In this document: one piece after another, positions 56,741 through 64,000 of the stretch
Numbering within the stretch: position 1 is the stretch's first letter
How the letters are laid out: every line of letters begins with the position of its first letter
Position numbers and translations under genes: made by a program
DNA from: Pseudomonas abietaniphila
Lineage (GTDB): Bacteria; Pseudomonadota; Gammaproteobacteria; Pseudomonadales; Pseudomonadaceae
DNA length: 64,000 bases
NCBI RefSeq assembly: GCF_039697315.1
Contig: NZ_CP155619.1
Coordinates: forward strand, 4,960,001-5,024,000
Direction: 5' to 3'
Notes under the pieces: generated by a model
The model's input: only the letters and a program-made list of their open reading frames with translations
Told to the model about the DNA's origin: nothing
The model's database searches: none

Positions 56741-56930
56741 GTAGGCGCGCGCTTGCCCGCGATCTGCCGGGAACCGGCAGCCAACTCGGGCGCCTTTGCC
56801 GACGCAGGTCTGCGGTCTGGGCTTGAACGTGTTCCGATCTGTGTCCGGGGTGACGCGGAGCGTCATTCACGGCGTTACCACGAGGAGCGTGGGAACAATC
56901 AAGAGGTCGGCGGGCAAGCGCGCCTGCAGA
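56741..56930. repeat. Hybrid REPIN cluster between the SDR and FAH genes
   Basis: A diverged GTAGGCGCGCGCTTGCCCGC unit with CCGGGAACCGG opens the block. A fragment of the GATCGTTCCCACGCTC family (GTTACCACGAGGAGCGTGGGAAC) lies in the middle, and GCGGGCAAGCGCGCCTGC closes it. Two repeat families are therefore nested here. Confidence 0.75.
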
Positions 56931-57052
56931 AAGACGCCATTGATACGACTGCGTTGTTTCGTCCAAAACCCCATGGGATCTGTCCAACTCTGCCCGTGGT
57001 TCTTCGCACACACTGTGGTCATGTCGATCCACCTTCAATCGAGGACATGACC

Positions 57053-57742
57053 ATGAGCGAATTCGTTATTGCGCCAGTCACCACGCCATCGCTGGCTGTC
57101 GCGGGCACTGCCAGCCGTTTTCCGATCCGCCGCGTCTTTTGCGTCGGCCGTAACTACTCCGAACACGCCCGCGAAATGGGCCATGACCCTGATCGCGAGC
57201 CACCGTTTTTCTTTATGAAGCCTGCTGACGCGGTCGTGCCGGCTGAAGGCAACATTGCTTACCCGCCGCTGACCCAGGACCTGCACCACGAGATCGAACT
57301 GGTCGTTGCGATTGGCAAGGACGGCGTGGACATCCAGCCGGAAGATGCCTTGAGCCACGTCTGGGGCTACGGCGTCGGGCTGGACCTGACTCGCCGCGAC
57401 CTTCAGGCGCAGGCGAAAAAAATGGGTCGCCCATGGGAGTGGGCCAAGGCCTTCGACGCCTCGGCACCCGCCACTGCGCTGCTGCCAGTCAGCAAGATCG
57501 GCCACCCGGACAGAGGTTCGATCTGGCTGGACGTGAACGGCGAAAGCCGCCAGCGTGGTGATCTTGCCGATCAGATCTGGGCGGTCAAGGACGTGATTGC
57601 GTACCTGTCGCAATCGGTCGGCGTCAAAGCCGGTGACTTGATCTACACCGGCACACCGGCAGGCGTCGGTGCGCTGCAGCGTGGTGATGTGGTGACGGCG
57701 GGCATCGAAGGCATTGCCGAGCTGACCGTGACCCTCGTTTAA
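57053..57742 (+). CDS. Fumarylacetoacetate-hydrolase family protein
   Basis: FAH-fold enzyme of 229 residues, similar in length and sequence style to fumarylpyruvate hydrolase/FAHD1 proteins. Metal-site motifs are present: FCVGRNYSEHAREMGHDPDREPPFFFMKPADAV, HHEIELVVAIG and TPAGVGALQRGD. It would cleave a carbon-carbon bond in a diketo acid or decarboxylate oxaloacetate-like acids. GAGG lies eight bases before the chosen ATG. The exact substrate is unknown. Confidence 0.88.
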   Translation: MSEFVIAPVTTPSLAVAGTASRFPIRRVFCVGRNYSEHAREMGHDPDREPPFFFMKPADAVVPAEGNIAYPPLTQDLHHEIELVVAIGKDGVDIQPEDALSHVWGYGVGLDLTRRDLQAQAKKMGRPWEWAKAFDASAPATALLPVSKIGHPDRGSIWLDVNGESRQRGDLADQIWAVKDVIAYLSQSVGVKAGDLIYTGTPAGVGALQRGDVVTAGIEGIAELTVTLV

Positions 57743-57857
57743 TCCGCGATCAGGCATCGTCCACACGCACTGAGCGCCCTGATAATCCCTTGGTTCGACG
57801 GCTGCTGTTGCCCTAACATGCGCCAGATCGAACCAGGTAATTTCAGGTGTTTAAGCG

Positions 57858-58766
57858 ATGGCCAACCCGTCCCGCATCCAGACCTATGGCATGCAACAGC
57901 GCAGCGACCGGATGGATTTCTACATCCGTGACAAGTCTGCTCGTCCCGCCCTGACATCACCCCATCGTCACGAATACTTCCAGATCCAGATCAATCTTGG
58001 CGGCGACACCGTGCAGCATATCGGCGGTGCCATCCGGCCGTTTCCGCGCAACACCCTCGCGTTTATCCTGCCGCACCGGCTGCACGTGATTCCGCACCCT
58101 GAAGACGGCAACTTCGTGCTGATCAATTTCTCTCAGGAATTTTTGCTGCATCACCTGCAATGCGATCCGATGGACCTGGAAGATGTCTCCCTCACCGAGG
58201 CACCGGAGCTGGCGCCGTTTCGCTTTCAGGAGCATCTGGATTTCATCCTCGAGGACGCCGAGTTCGCGCAGGTGACCGCGCTGCTGGAACGAATGCGCGA
58301 AGCGGACCAGACGCGGCAGCTCGGGTCAGGTTCTATTTTGCGGGGTTACCTGCTGCAACTGATCGGCACGGTCTGCAACCTGTTCGAGCCTCAGTTGCTG
58401 GGCTTGTCGGCCAACAAGGCCGAGCGAAGAGGGCGCCGCGATGCGATGGGCCGGGTGATGGAATACATCCGCGCGCACATCGCTGATCCGGCCATGACCC
58501 TGACCGACGCGGCAGCGGCAGCCTTCTTGTCGCCGAACTACCTGACGCACCTGCTGCGCAAGGAGACGGGCAGTACGTTCTCGGAACTGGTGCTGGAGCG
58601 GCGCATGCGCCTGGCGCGCACGCACCTGATGAACAGCCAGAAACCCTTGAGCCACATCGCCGAGATCTGCGGATTCGCCGATGAAGCGTACTTTTCCCGG
58701 CGTTTCCGCAAGGCCCATGGTGTCCCGCCGGGGCAATTCCGGCGGGAGCAGGCCGCCAAGCGTTAA
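57858..58766 (+). CDS. AraC-family transcriptional regulator
   Basis: A regulator of 302 residues. The N-terminal cupin ligand domain (about 15-120, with HRHEYFQIQINLGG) is followed by the C-terminal double helix-turn-helix (about 195-295, with TLTDAAAAAFLSPNYLTHLLRKETG and LSHIAEICGFADEAYFSRRFRKAHGVPPGQFR). It follows the SDR and FAH genes and converges on the GntP permease gene with a 4-bp overlap. It likely activates genes of this catabolic region. Confidence 0.88.
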   Translation: MANPSRIQTYGMQQRSDRMDFYIRDKSARPALTSPHRHEYFQIQINLGGDTVQHIGGAIRPFPRNTLAFILPHRLHVIPHPEDGNFVLINFSQEFLLHHLQCDPMDLEDVSLTEAPELAPFRFQEHLDFILEDAEFAQVTALLERMREADQTRQLGSGSILRGYLLQLIGTVCNLFEPQLLGLSANKAERRGRRDAMGRVMEYIRAHIADPAMTLTDAAAAAFLSPNYLTHLLRKETGSTFSELVLERRMRLARTHLMNSQKPLSHIAEICGFADEAYFSRRFRKAHGVPPGQFRREQAAKR

Positions 58767-60154
58767 ACCAGGCCGGTCGTGTAATACACGCCAATCACGA
58801 AGAACGCCGCCAGCACCTTGAAGATCGTCATGCCGAAGATGTCCTTGTAGGCCTCGCGGTGGGTCAGGCCGGTGACGGCCAGCAACGTGATCACGGCGCC
58901 ATTGTGCGGCAGGGTGTCCATGCCGCCCGCTGCCATCGACGCGACCCTGTGCATCACTTCCATCGGGATGTGCGCGGCATTCGCAGCGGCAATAAAGGTG
59001 TCGGACATGGCCGCCAGCGCGATGCTCATCCCGCCCGAAGACGAGCCGGTGATCCCCGCCAGGATATTGATCGTGATCGCCTGATTGATCAGCGGGTTGG
59101 GAATCGCCTTCAGCCCGTCGACCACCACCAGAAAACCTGGCAACGCAGCAATCACCGCGCCGAACCCGTATTCCGAGGCGGTGTTCAGCGTCGCCAGCAT
59201 CGCCCCGCCCACGGCGGTCTTGCTGCCGTCGGCCAGTTTGCTGGCCACGGTGCGGAAGGAGAACACCAGCACCGTGATGATGCCCACCAGCAACGCGGCT
59301 TGTACCGCCCAGATGGCGGTCAGCTTGGCAACGTCGGTCTGAATCGGCGCTTTCAGCCCCGGCAGGTGAATGCCGTAGGAGCCGCCATACCAGCCCGGAA
59401 TCCATTTCGTGAACAGCAGGTTCATCACCCCGACCAACACCAGCGGCAACAGGGCGATCAACGGGTTGGGCAACGCGATCTCTTCAGGCGTTTCCGGCTC
59501 GTTGCGCAGGTTCGTGCCGTAGCCTTCGCCAGCACGAGCGGCTTTGCGTCGCTGATGCTCCAGATACAGCATGCCGCACACCAACACGAACAGCGAACCC
59601 GTTAGGCCAAGCGACGGTGCGGCCCAGGAATTGGTGCCGAAGAAGGTGGTCGGGATGATGTTCTGGATCTGTGGCGTGCCTGGCATCGCGTCCATGGTGA
59701 AGGTGAACGCGCCCAGCGCGATGGTCGCGGGCATCAACCGTTTGGGGATATTGCCCTGACGGAACATCTCGGCGGCGAACGGATAGACCGCGAACACCAC
59801 CACGAACAGCGAGACCCCGCCGTAGGTCAGCAAGGCGCAGACCAGCACGATGACCAGGATCACCTGACTGCTCCCCAGCAGGCCGATGACCGATTTGACG
59901 ATGGAGCGCGAGAAACCCGACAGCTCGATCAACTTGCCGAACACCGCGCCCAGCAAAAACACCGGAAAGTACAGCTTGATGAAGCCGACCATCTTGTCCA
60001 TGAACAGGTCGCTGAACACCGGCGCCACGGCGGTGGGGTCGGTCAGCAACACGGCACCCAGGGCGGCCAGTGGCGCGAAGATGATGACGCTGTAACCCCG
60101 GTACGCAGCCAGCATCAGAACGCACAACGCCAGAACGGCGATGACAACACTCAT
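58763..60154 (-). CDS. GntP-family permease (gluconate/hydroxyacid)
   Basis: Membrane transporter of 463 residues with about 12 helices, in the GntP family that imports gluconate and other small hydroxy acids with protons. VFLLGAVFGKLIELSGFSRSI, CALLTYGGVSLFVVVFAVYPFA and MPGTPQIQNIIPTTFFGTNSWAAPSLG are recognisable. It lies 139 bp downstream of the HisD-like gene on the same strand, so the two probably form an operon. The substrate cannot be read from sequence. Confidence 0.87.
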   Translation of the reverse strand: MSVVIAVLALCVLMLAAYRGYSVIIFAPLAALGAVLLTDPTAVAPVFSDLFMDKMVGFIKLYFPVFLLGAVFGKLIELSGFSRSIVKSVIGLLGSSQVILVIVLVCALLTYGGVSLFVVVFAVYPFAAEMFRQGNIPKRLMPATIALGAFTFTMDAMPGTPQIQNIIPTTFFGTNSWAAPSLGLTGSLFVLVCGMLYLEHQRRKAARAGEGYGTNLRNEPETPEEIALPNPLIALLPLVLVGVMNLLFTKWIPGWYGGSYGIHLPGLKAPIQTDVAKLTAIWAVQAALLVGIITVLVFSFRTVASKLADGSKTAVGGAMLATLNTASEYGFGAVIAALPGFLVVVDGLKAIPNPLINQAITINILAGITGSSSGGMSIALAAMSDTFIAAANAAHIPMEVMHRVASMAAGGMDTLPHNGAVITLLAVTGLTHREAYKDIFGMTIFKVLAAFFVIGVYYTTGLV

Positions 60155-60179
60155 GAGGACATCCTTTCGAAGCGGTACG

Positions 60180-60222
60180 GCGAGCCATCGCTGGACCCGA
60201 ATGGGGTTCGACGATGGCTCGC
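60180..60222 (-). other. Hairpin between the HisD-like and GntP genes
   Basis: Perfect 11-bp arms (GCGAGCCATCG / CGATGGCTCGC) around a 21-nt loop with further internal pairing (GGACCC / GGGTTC). No T-run follows on the minus strand, so it is more likely an mRNA stabiliser or attenuator than a terminator. Confidence 0.55.
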
Positions 60223-60293
60223 AGTCGGTTGATTGTTTTTATTGTCGGACGCGCGGTTTCCCGCCCGTCCTGTCCCGCAAAGAACGCGATTTC

Positions 60294-61601
60294 TTACTGG
60301 GCAGCGCCGGCGTACGGCACGTCCTTATGGCCATAGCGACGCACGCGGATGTTGGCTTGCTCGCCATGCCCGGCGAAGCCTTCCAGGGCGCACAGGCGCG
60401 AGCAGTACTCACCGATCATCGAGGAGGCTTCGTCGGTGGTGACCTTTTGATAGGTGCAGGTCTTGATGAATTTGCCGACCCACAGACCGCCGGTGTATCG
60501 CGCCGCTTTCTTGGTCGGCAGGGTGTGGTTGGTACCGATTACCTTGTCGCCGAACGAGACGTTGGTGCGCGGACCCAGGAACAGCGCGCCGAAGTTGCGC
60601 ATGTGTTTGAGGAAGAAGTCCGGGTCCTGGGTCATGACCTGCACGTGCTCGAAGGCCAGTTCGTTGGCGATCTCGAGCATTTCTTGTTGATCGTCGGCAA
60701 CGATCACTTCACCGAAGCTTTCCCATGCGCGGCGCGCGATGTCGGCAGTCGGCAGGATCTGCAGCAGGCGTTCGATTTCGGCCATGGTTTCGCGGGCCAG
60801 TTTTTCCGACGTGGTCAGGAGAATGGCCGGAGAGTCCGGGCCATGTTCGGCCTGACCCAGCAGGTCGGTGGCGCAGAGTTCGCCGTCAACGCTTTCATCG
60901 GCGATCACCAGTGTCTCGGTCGGCCCGGCGAACAGGTCGATGCCCACACGGCCGAACAACTGACGCTTGGCTTCGGCGACAAAAGCGTTGCCCGGGCCGA
61001 CCAGCATGTCCACCTGAGCAATGGATTTGGTGCCCAGCGCCATCGCGCCGATCGCCTGGATGCCGCCCAGGCAATAGATTTCGTTGGCGCCGGCCATGTG
61101 TTGCGCGGCGACGATCGCCGGTGCCGGCTTGCCCAGGAATGGCGGGGCGCACGTGATGATGCGTGGAACGCCCGCGACCTTGGCGGTGATCACCGACATG
61201 TGCGCCGAGGCCAGCAGCGGATATTTGCCGCCAGGCACGTAGCAGCCCGCGGCGTTCACCGGGATGTGCTTGTGGCCCAGGATCACGCCCGGGAGGGTTT
61301 CCACTTCGACGTCGACCATGGAGTTGCGCTGATGCTGGGCGAAGTTGCGCACCTGGGTCTGGGCGAACTCGATGTCCTTGAGGTCGCGATCACTGAGCTG
61401 ATTCATGCACGCCTGGATCTCGGCGTCGCTGAGGCGGTAGTCCTCACGGTCCATCTTGTCGAAGCGAATCGCCAGTTCACGAACGGCGGCATCGCCGCGC
61501 GCTTCGATGTCGGCCAACAGGTTTTCGACAGTGTCGCGCACTTCACGGGCAGCGGATTTGATGACTTCTGCTTCGGCGCCTTGTTTGAGCCACTTAGCCA
61601 C
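60294..61601 (-). CDS. HisD-family dehydrogenase, sulfopropanediol-3-dehydrogenase (HpsN)-like
   Basis: Histidinol-dehydrogenase-family enzyme of 435 residues. Zinc ligands and catalytic residues align with HisD: Gln250 and His253 in [10 protein letters not shown], Glu318-His319 in FEHVQV, Asp352 in [10 protein letters not shown] and His412 in [10 protein letters not shown]. Sequence style and context (outside any his operon, next to GntP and LacI) match HpsN, which oxidises 2,3-dihydroxypropane-1-sulfonate to sulfolactate, or another primary-alcohol oxidase. It starts at GTG with AGGAG upstream. The true substrate is open. Confidence 0.82.
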   Translation of the reverse strand: MAKWLKQGAEAEVIKSAAREVRDTVENLLADIEARGDAAVRELAIRFDKMDREDYRLSDAEIQACMNQLSDRDLKDIEFAQTQVRNFAQHQRNSMVDVEVETLPGVILGHKHIPVNAAGCYVPGGKYPLLASAHMSVITAKVAGVPRIITCAPPFLGKPAPAIVAAQHMAGANEIYCLGGIQAIGAMALGTKSIAQVDMLVGPGNAFVAEAKRQLFGRVGIDLFAGPTETLVIADESVDGELCATDLLGQAEHGPDSPAILLTTSEKLARETMAEIERLLQILPTADIARRAWESFGEVIVADDQQEMLEIANELAFEHVQVMTQDPDFFLKHMRNFGALFLGPRTNVSFGDKVIGTNHTLPTKKAARYTGGLWVGKFIKTCTYQKVTTDEASSMIGEYCSRLCALEGFAGHGEQANIRVRRYGHKDVPYAGAAQ

Positions 61602-61642
61602 GGTGTTCTCCTGGGAGGTTGTTTTTATTGGGTGATGGAGTT

Positions 61643-61658
61643 TTGCATACGTATGCAA
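61643..61658. promoter_or_regulatory. Perfect 16-bp palindromic operator, probable LacI-family site
   Basis: TTGCATACGTATGCAA is an exact palindrome with the central CG typical of LacI-family operators. It lies 42 bp before the HisD-like gene's GTG and 130 bp before the divergent lacI-type gene. It likely controls the HisD-like/GntP operon and perhaps the regulator itself. Confidence 0.8.
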
Positions 61659-61787
61659 TAGCATCGATGGTAATGGATGATTCTCAGATTGCAAACCCCC
61701 TCGGCAGAAGTCGGGTGAATTTCATGTGCGGGCTGTGGGATAACCGATTGGCAGGTATGATCATTTTTTTTCGGCGGTTAAGGCGAT

Positions 61788-62852
61788 ATGTCAGAGAACA
61801 TGGAGCGAGGGCGGCGTCCGGTCACGGCCCACGATGTGGCCCGGCTGGCGGGGGTTTCCCAGTCGGCGGTCTCACGCACGTTTACCAAGGGCGCCAGCGT
61901 TTCCCCCGACACCCGACGCAAGGTGGAGGAGGCTGCGGCCAGCCTCGGTTACCGGCCCAATCTGGTGGCGCGCTCGCTGATCACACGGCGCTCCAACCTG
62001 ATCGGCGTGGCCATCCCCGGCATGGCCAACCCGTTTTATGCGCGGGTGCTGGAATCGCTCTCGGCGGCGTTCGAACAACTCGGCTACCGCATCCTGCTGT
62101 TCTCCATGGCCAATAACGAAGACTCCGACCCGGTGCTGGAAGAAATCCTGCGTTATCAGGTCGACGGTCTGGTCCTGGTATCCGCCAGTCTGTCTTCACG
62201 TTTTGCTGAAGAATGCCGAACCATCGGCTTGCCGGTTGTGTTGTTCAACCGCACCAACGGCAGCACCTCGGTGTCCAGCGTGACCAGCGACAACATCACC
62301 GGCAGCCGCACCATTGCACGCTTCCTGCTCGCAGGCGGGCACGAGCGCCTGGCGTTCATTGCCGGCAAGCAAAGCTCGTCCACCAACCGTGACCGCGAAG
62401 CGGGTTTCAACGGGTATCTGCAAGAGCACGGCAAGCCGCTGCCGCTGCGCGAGGTCGGGGATTACACCTTCGACGGGGCCATCACCGCGACCCGACGTTT
62501 GTTGGCGCAGGATGCACCGCCCGACGCGATTTTCTGTGCCAACGATCTGATGGCGCTGGCCGCGATCAACGTCTGCCACGAGCTGCGCATGCAACCGGGC
62601 AGGGATGTGTCCATCGTCGGCTTTGATGACTTGCCGCAAGGACAATGGCCGATCTTCGGGCTGACGACGTTTGAGCAGCCCTTGGCCGAAATGATCGGAC
62701 GCGCGGTGAACATCATTTGTGCCCAACTGGCGGATCCCGGTACATCGGCTATCCAGGAAATCGTGCCGGGCAGAATGATCGTGCGCCAGACCGCAAGGCT
62801 GCCCGCGAGCGGGATTGTCGAGGTCGATGGCGAGCGTATCTGGCAGCCTTGA
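61788..62852 (+). CDS. LacI-family transcriptional regulator
   Basis: A repressor of 354 residues with the N-terminal helix-turn-helix (VTAHDVARLAGVSQSAVSRTFTKGASVSPDTRRKVEEAAASLGYRPN) and a periplasmic-binding-protein-like sensor domain (about 70-345, with IGVAIPGMANPFYARVLESL and VSIVGFDDLPQGQW). It is divergent from the HisD-like gene, with a perfect palindrome between. The inducer is unknown. Confidence 0.92.
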   Translation: MSENMERGRRPVTAHDVARLAGVSQSAVSRTFTKGASVSPDTRRKVEEAAASLGYRPNLVARSLITRRSNLIGVAIPGMANPFYARVLESLSAAFEQLGYRILLFSMANNEDSDPVLEEILRYQVDGLVLVSASLSSRFAEECRTIGLPVVLFNRTNGSTSVSSVTSDNITGSRTIARFLLAGGHERLAFIAGKQSSSTNRDREAGFNGYLQEHGKPLPLREVGDYTFDGAITATRRLLAQDAPPDAIFCANDLMALAAINVCHELRMQPGRDVSIVGFDDLPQGQWPIFGLTTFEQPLAEMIGRAVNIICAQLADPGTSAIQEIVPGRMIVRQTARLPASGIVEVDGERIWQP

Positions 62853-62878
62853 TTCGATCCCGCGTCCCGCCTGGCCGC

Positions 62879-63796
62879 TCAGTCGATTGAGGTCAGGGTG
62901 AGGTTTCGGGTCAATTCGCTGAACAGTGCCGACACGCAGCGCAATGCCCGGCAATCCGGACGCGTCAGCAGCCACAGCGCGGTGTCGTAGCCTGCGAGCG
63001 GCTCGCCCAGTCGCCTGAGTTCGCCTTCGCGCAGCATGAAGTCGGGCAGCGCCGCGACACCCATCCCGGCGCGCACCAGTTGCGCAACCGCCAACATCGA
63101 GCTGCAGCGATAGGCCAGGTTCACCCGAGGCCATTGCTGGCGTCGCCAGGTGACGGTGGGATGGTCGGGAAGGAAGTCGTCCGGTGCAATCCAGTGCATG
63201 TGTTCAATTTCGAGCTGTCCGACGCGTCGCAGGTATTCCTCGCTGGCGCAGACGTGGTACGACACCGTGCCCAGGCGCGTGCCGACCAGATGCTCCGGCG
63301 GCGTGTTGGTCAGGCGCAGGGCGATGTCCGCGTCGCGGCGGCTCAGATTGGCGAAGGTGCTTGAGGTGTTCAGCTCCAGTTTCAGCCCCGGATAGTCCGG
63401 CATGAAACGGCGTAACGCGGGCAGCAGCAGGCTTTGCAGGACCGCCTCGGTACACGTCAGACGCACCGTCCCGCTAACGATCTGCTGGCCCTGCTCAAGA
63501 CTGATCTGCGCCAGGGCCAATGCCTGTTCCGCACTTTCTGCCTGCTGAGAAAGGGCTATCGCTGCACTGGTGGGTTGATACCCGGCACGGCTTTTTTCAA
63601 ACAGCGAGGTGCCGACCGACGCCTCCAGCCGACGCACCGAGCGAAACACCGTCGACACATCTACCTTGAGCTGTTCGGCGGCGCGCGCCAGCGTTCTGCC
63701 GCGCACCAGCGCGAGGATCAGGGCGAGGTCGGCGTAGTTGATTCGATATTGCACGGCTGCATTGATCACTTGCTTGAACGCCAATGTTGATTGCAC
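62879..63796 (-). CDS. LysR-family transcriptional regulator
   Basis: A regulator of 305 residues with the LysR helix-turn-helix (INYADLALILALVRGRTLARAAEQLKVDVSTVFRSVRRLEASVGTSLFEKSRAGYQPTSA) and a substrate-binding domain. It converges on lacI (26 bp apart) and is divergent from the partial gene at the window end (62 bp between starts), which may be its target. Confidence 0.92.
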   Translation of the reverse strand: MQSTLAFKQVINAAVQYRINYADLALILALVRGRTLARAAEQLKVDVSTVFRSVRRLEASVGTSLFEKSRAGYQPTSAAIALSQQAESAEQALALAQISLEQGQQIVSGTVRLTCTEAVLQSLLLPALRRFMPDYPGLKLELNTSSTFANLSRRDADIALRLTNTPPEHLVGTRLGTVSYHVCASEEYLRRVGQLEIEHMHWIAPDDFLPDHPTVTWRRQQWPRVNLAYRCSSMLAVAQLVRAGMGVAALPDFMLREGELRRLGEPLAGYDTALWLLTRPDCRALRCVSALFSELTRNLTLTSID

Positions 63797-63858
63797 GGCG
63801 ACAAGCTTATAGTCCCGCCCGGACCTATCGCAAAGCGTTTCGATATCAGGGAGCAGGT

Positions 63859-64000
63859 ATGAAGCAGAAGCACGACATCCGCATTGCGTTGGTGGGTGAC
63901 TATGACGAGGGCGTACCCGCGCATCAGGCGATTCCGGTGGCGCTGGACAGGGTGGCAGGCGAGACCGGTATCGTGGTCGAGTTTCACTGGTTGCCGACGC
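63859..64000 (+). CDS. CTP-synthase-like glutamine amidotransferase (partial at window end)
   Basis: The frame begins MKQKHDIRIALVGDYDEGVPAHQAIPVALDRV and runs off the window after 47 codons. IRIALVGDYD with AHQAIPVAL resembles the C-terminal-domain-only CTP synthase homologues rather than full PyrG. GGGAGCAGGT precedes the ATG. It is divergent from the LysR gene. Confidence 0.6.
   Translation, partial: MKQKHDIRIALVGDYDEGVPAHQAIPVALDRVAGETGIVVEFHWLPT

Noticed and set aside
56753..57052. N-terminal extension of the FAH-family protein
   Set aside because: The open frame passes through REPIN sequence and lacks any ribosome binding site; the start at 57053 gives the family length.

Overview
The window looks like a chromosomal segment of a Pseudomonas, most likely of the P. 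fluorescens lineage. The evidence is high-GC coding sequence, AGGAG-type ribosome binding sites, genus-typical small proteins (DUF2789, DUF2897, a PA1571-like protein, PpnP) and a zinc-finger-deficient DksA2. Several families of REP/REPIN-like palindromic repeats fill most of the longer intergenic gaps. I see no tRNA, rRNA, CRISPR array, prophage or insertion sequence.

Layout. 1-4.7 kb: a tightly overlapping set (unknown protein, sulfotransferase, SDR, saccharopine-dehydrogenase-like protein, SAM methyltransferase, APS kinase), followed by a CGNR regulator. It looks like the end of a biosynthetic operon that makes a sulfated small molecule, and it is the best candidate for an undescribed system. 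5.4-11.3 kb: two inverted copies of a composite repeat enclose a frameshifted small gene, a DUF72 gene and the ybhP-clsB-ybhN membrane-lipid operon. 11.3-12.7 kb: a BdlA-like energy-taxis/biofilm-dispersion transducer. 12.9-27.2 kb: a myo-inositol regulon consisting of iolR, iolC-E-B-A-D, a MocA-type dehydrogenase and a sugar-type ABC transporter. It carries a 190-bp tandem duplication across the start of iolD and shared palindromic boxes upstream of both operons. 27.5-33 kb: dksA2, an unusual chemoreceptor, an orphan DUF2235 lipase-like protein and small conserved genes. 33.8-39.9 kb: a group-2 Mrp/Pha cation/proton antiporter operon (A'-C-D-E-F-G). 40-53.8 kb: mostly housekeeping genes (tusA, pdxB, ABC exporter, ppnP, exonuclease, ethanolamine permease with a likely sigma-54 promoter, pyrF, glpQ, a PAS-GAF-GGDEF enzyme), plus a zeta-toxin-like kinase. 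53.8-64 kb: a DUF4160/DUF2442 pair, then an accessory catabolic region (2-hydroxyacid dehydrogenase, SDR, FAH hydrolase, AraC, GntP permease, HisD/HpsN-like dehydrogenase, LacI with a perfect 16-bp operator), a LysR regulator and the start of a CTP-synthase-like gene.

How the parts work together. The inositol genes form a complete uptake and degradation route whose end products enter central metabolism, presumably repressed by IolR. The GntP/HisD-like/FAH/SDR region reads as uptake and oxidation of a hydroxylated or sulfonated acid under LacI and AraC control, substrate unknown. All functions are inferred from reading the translated sequence; no database search was run.
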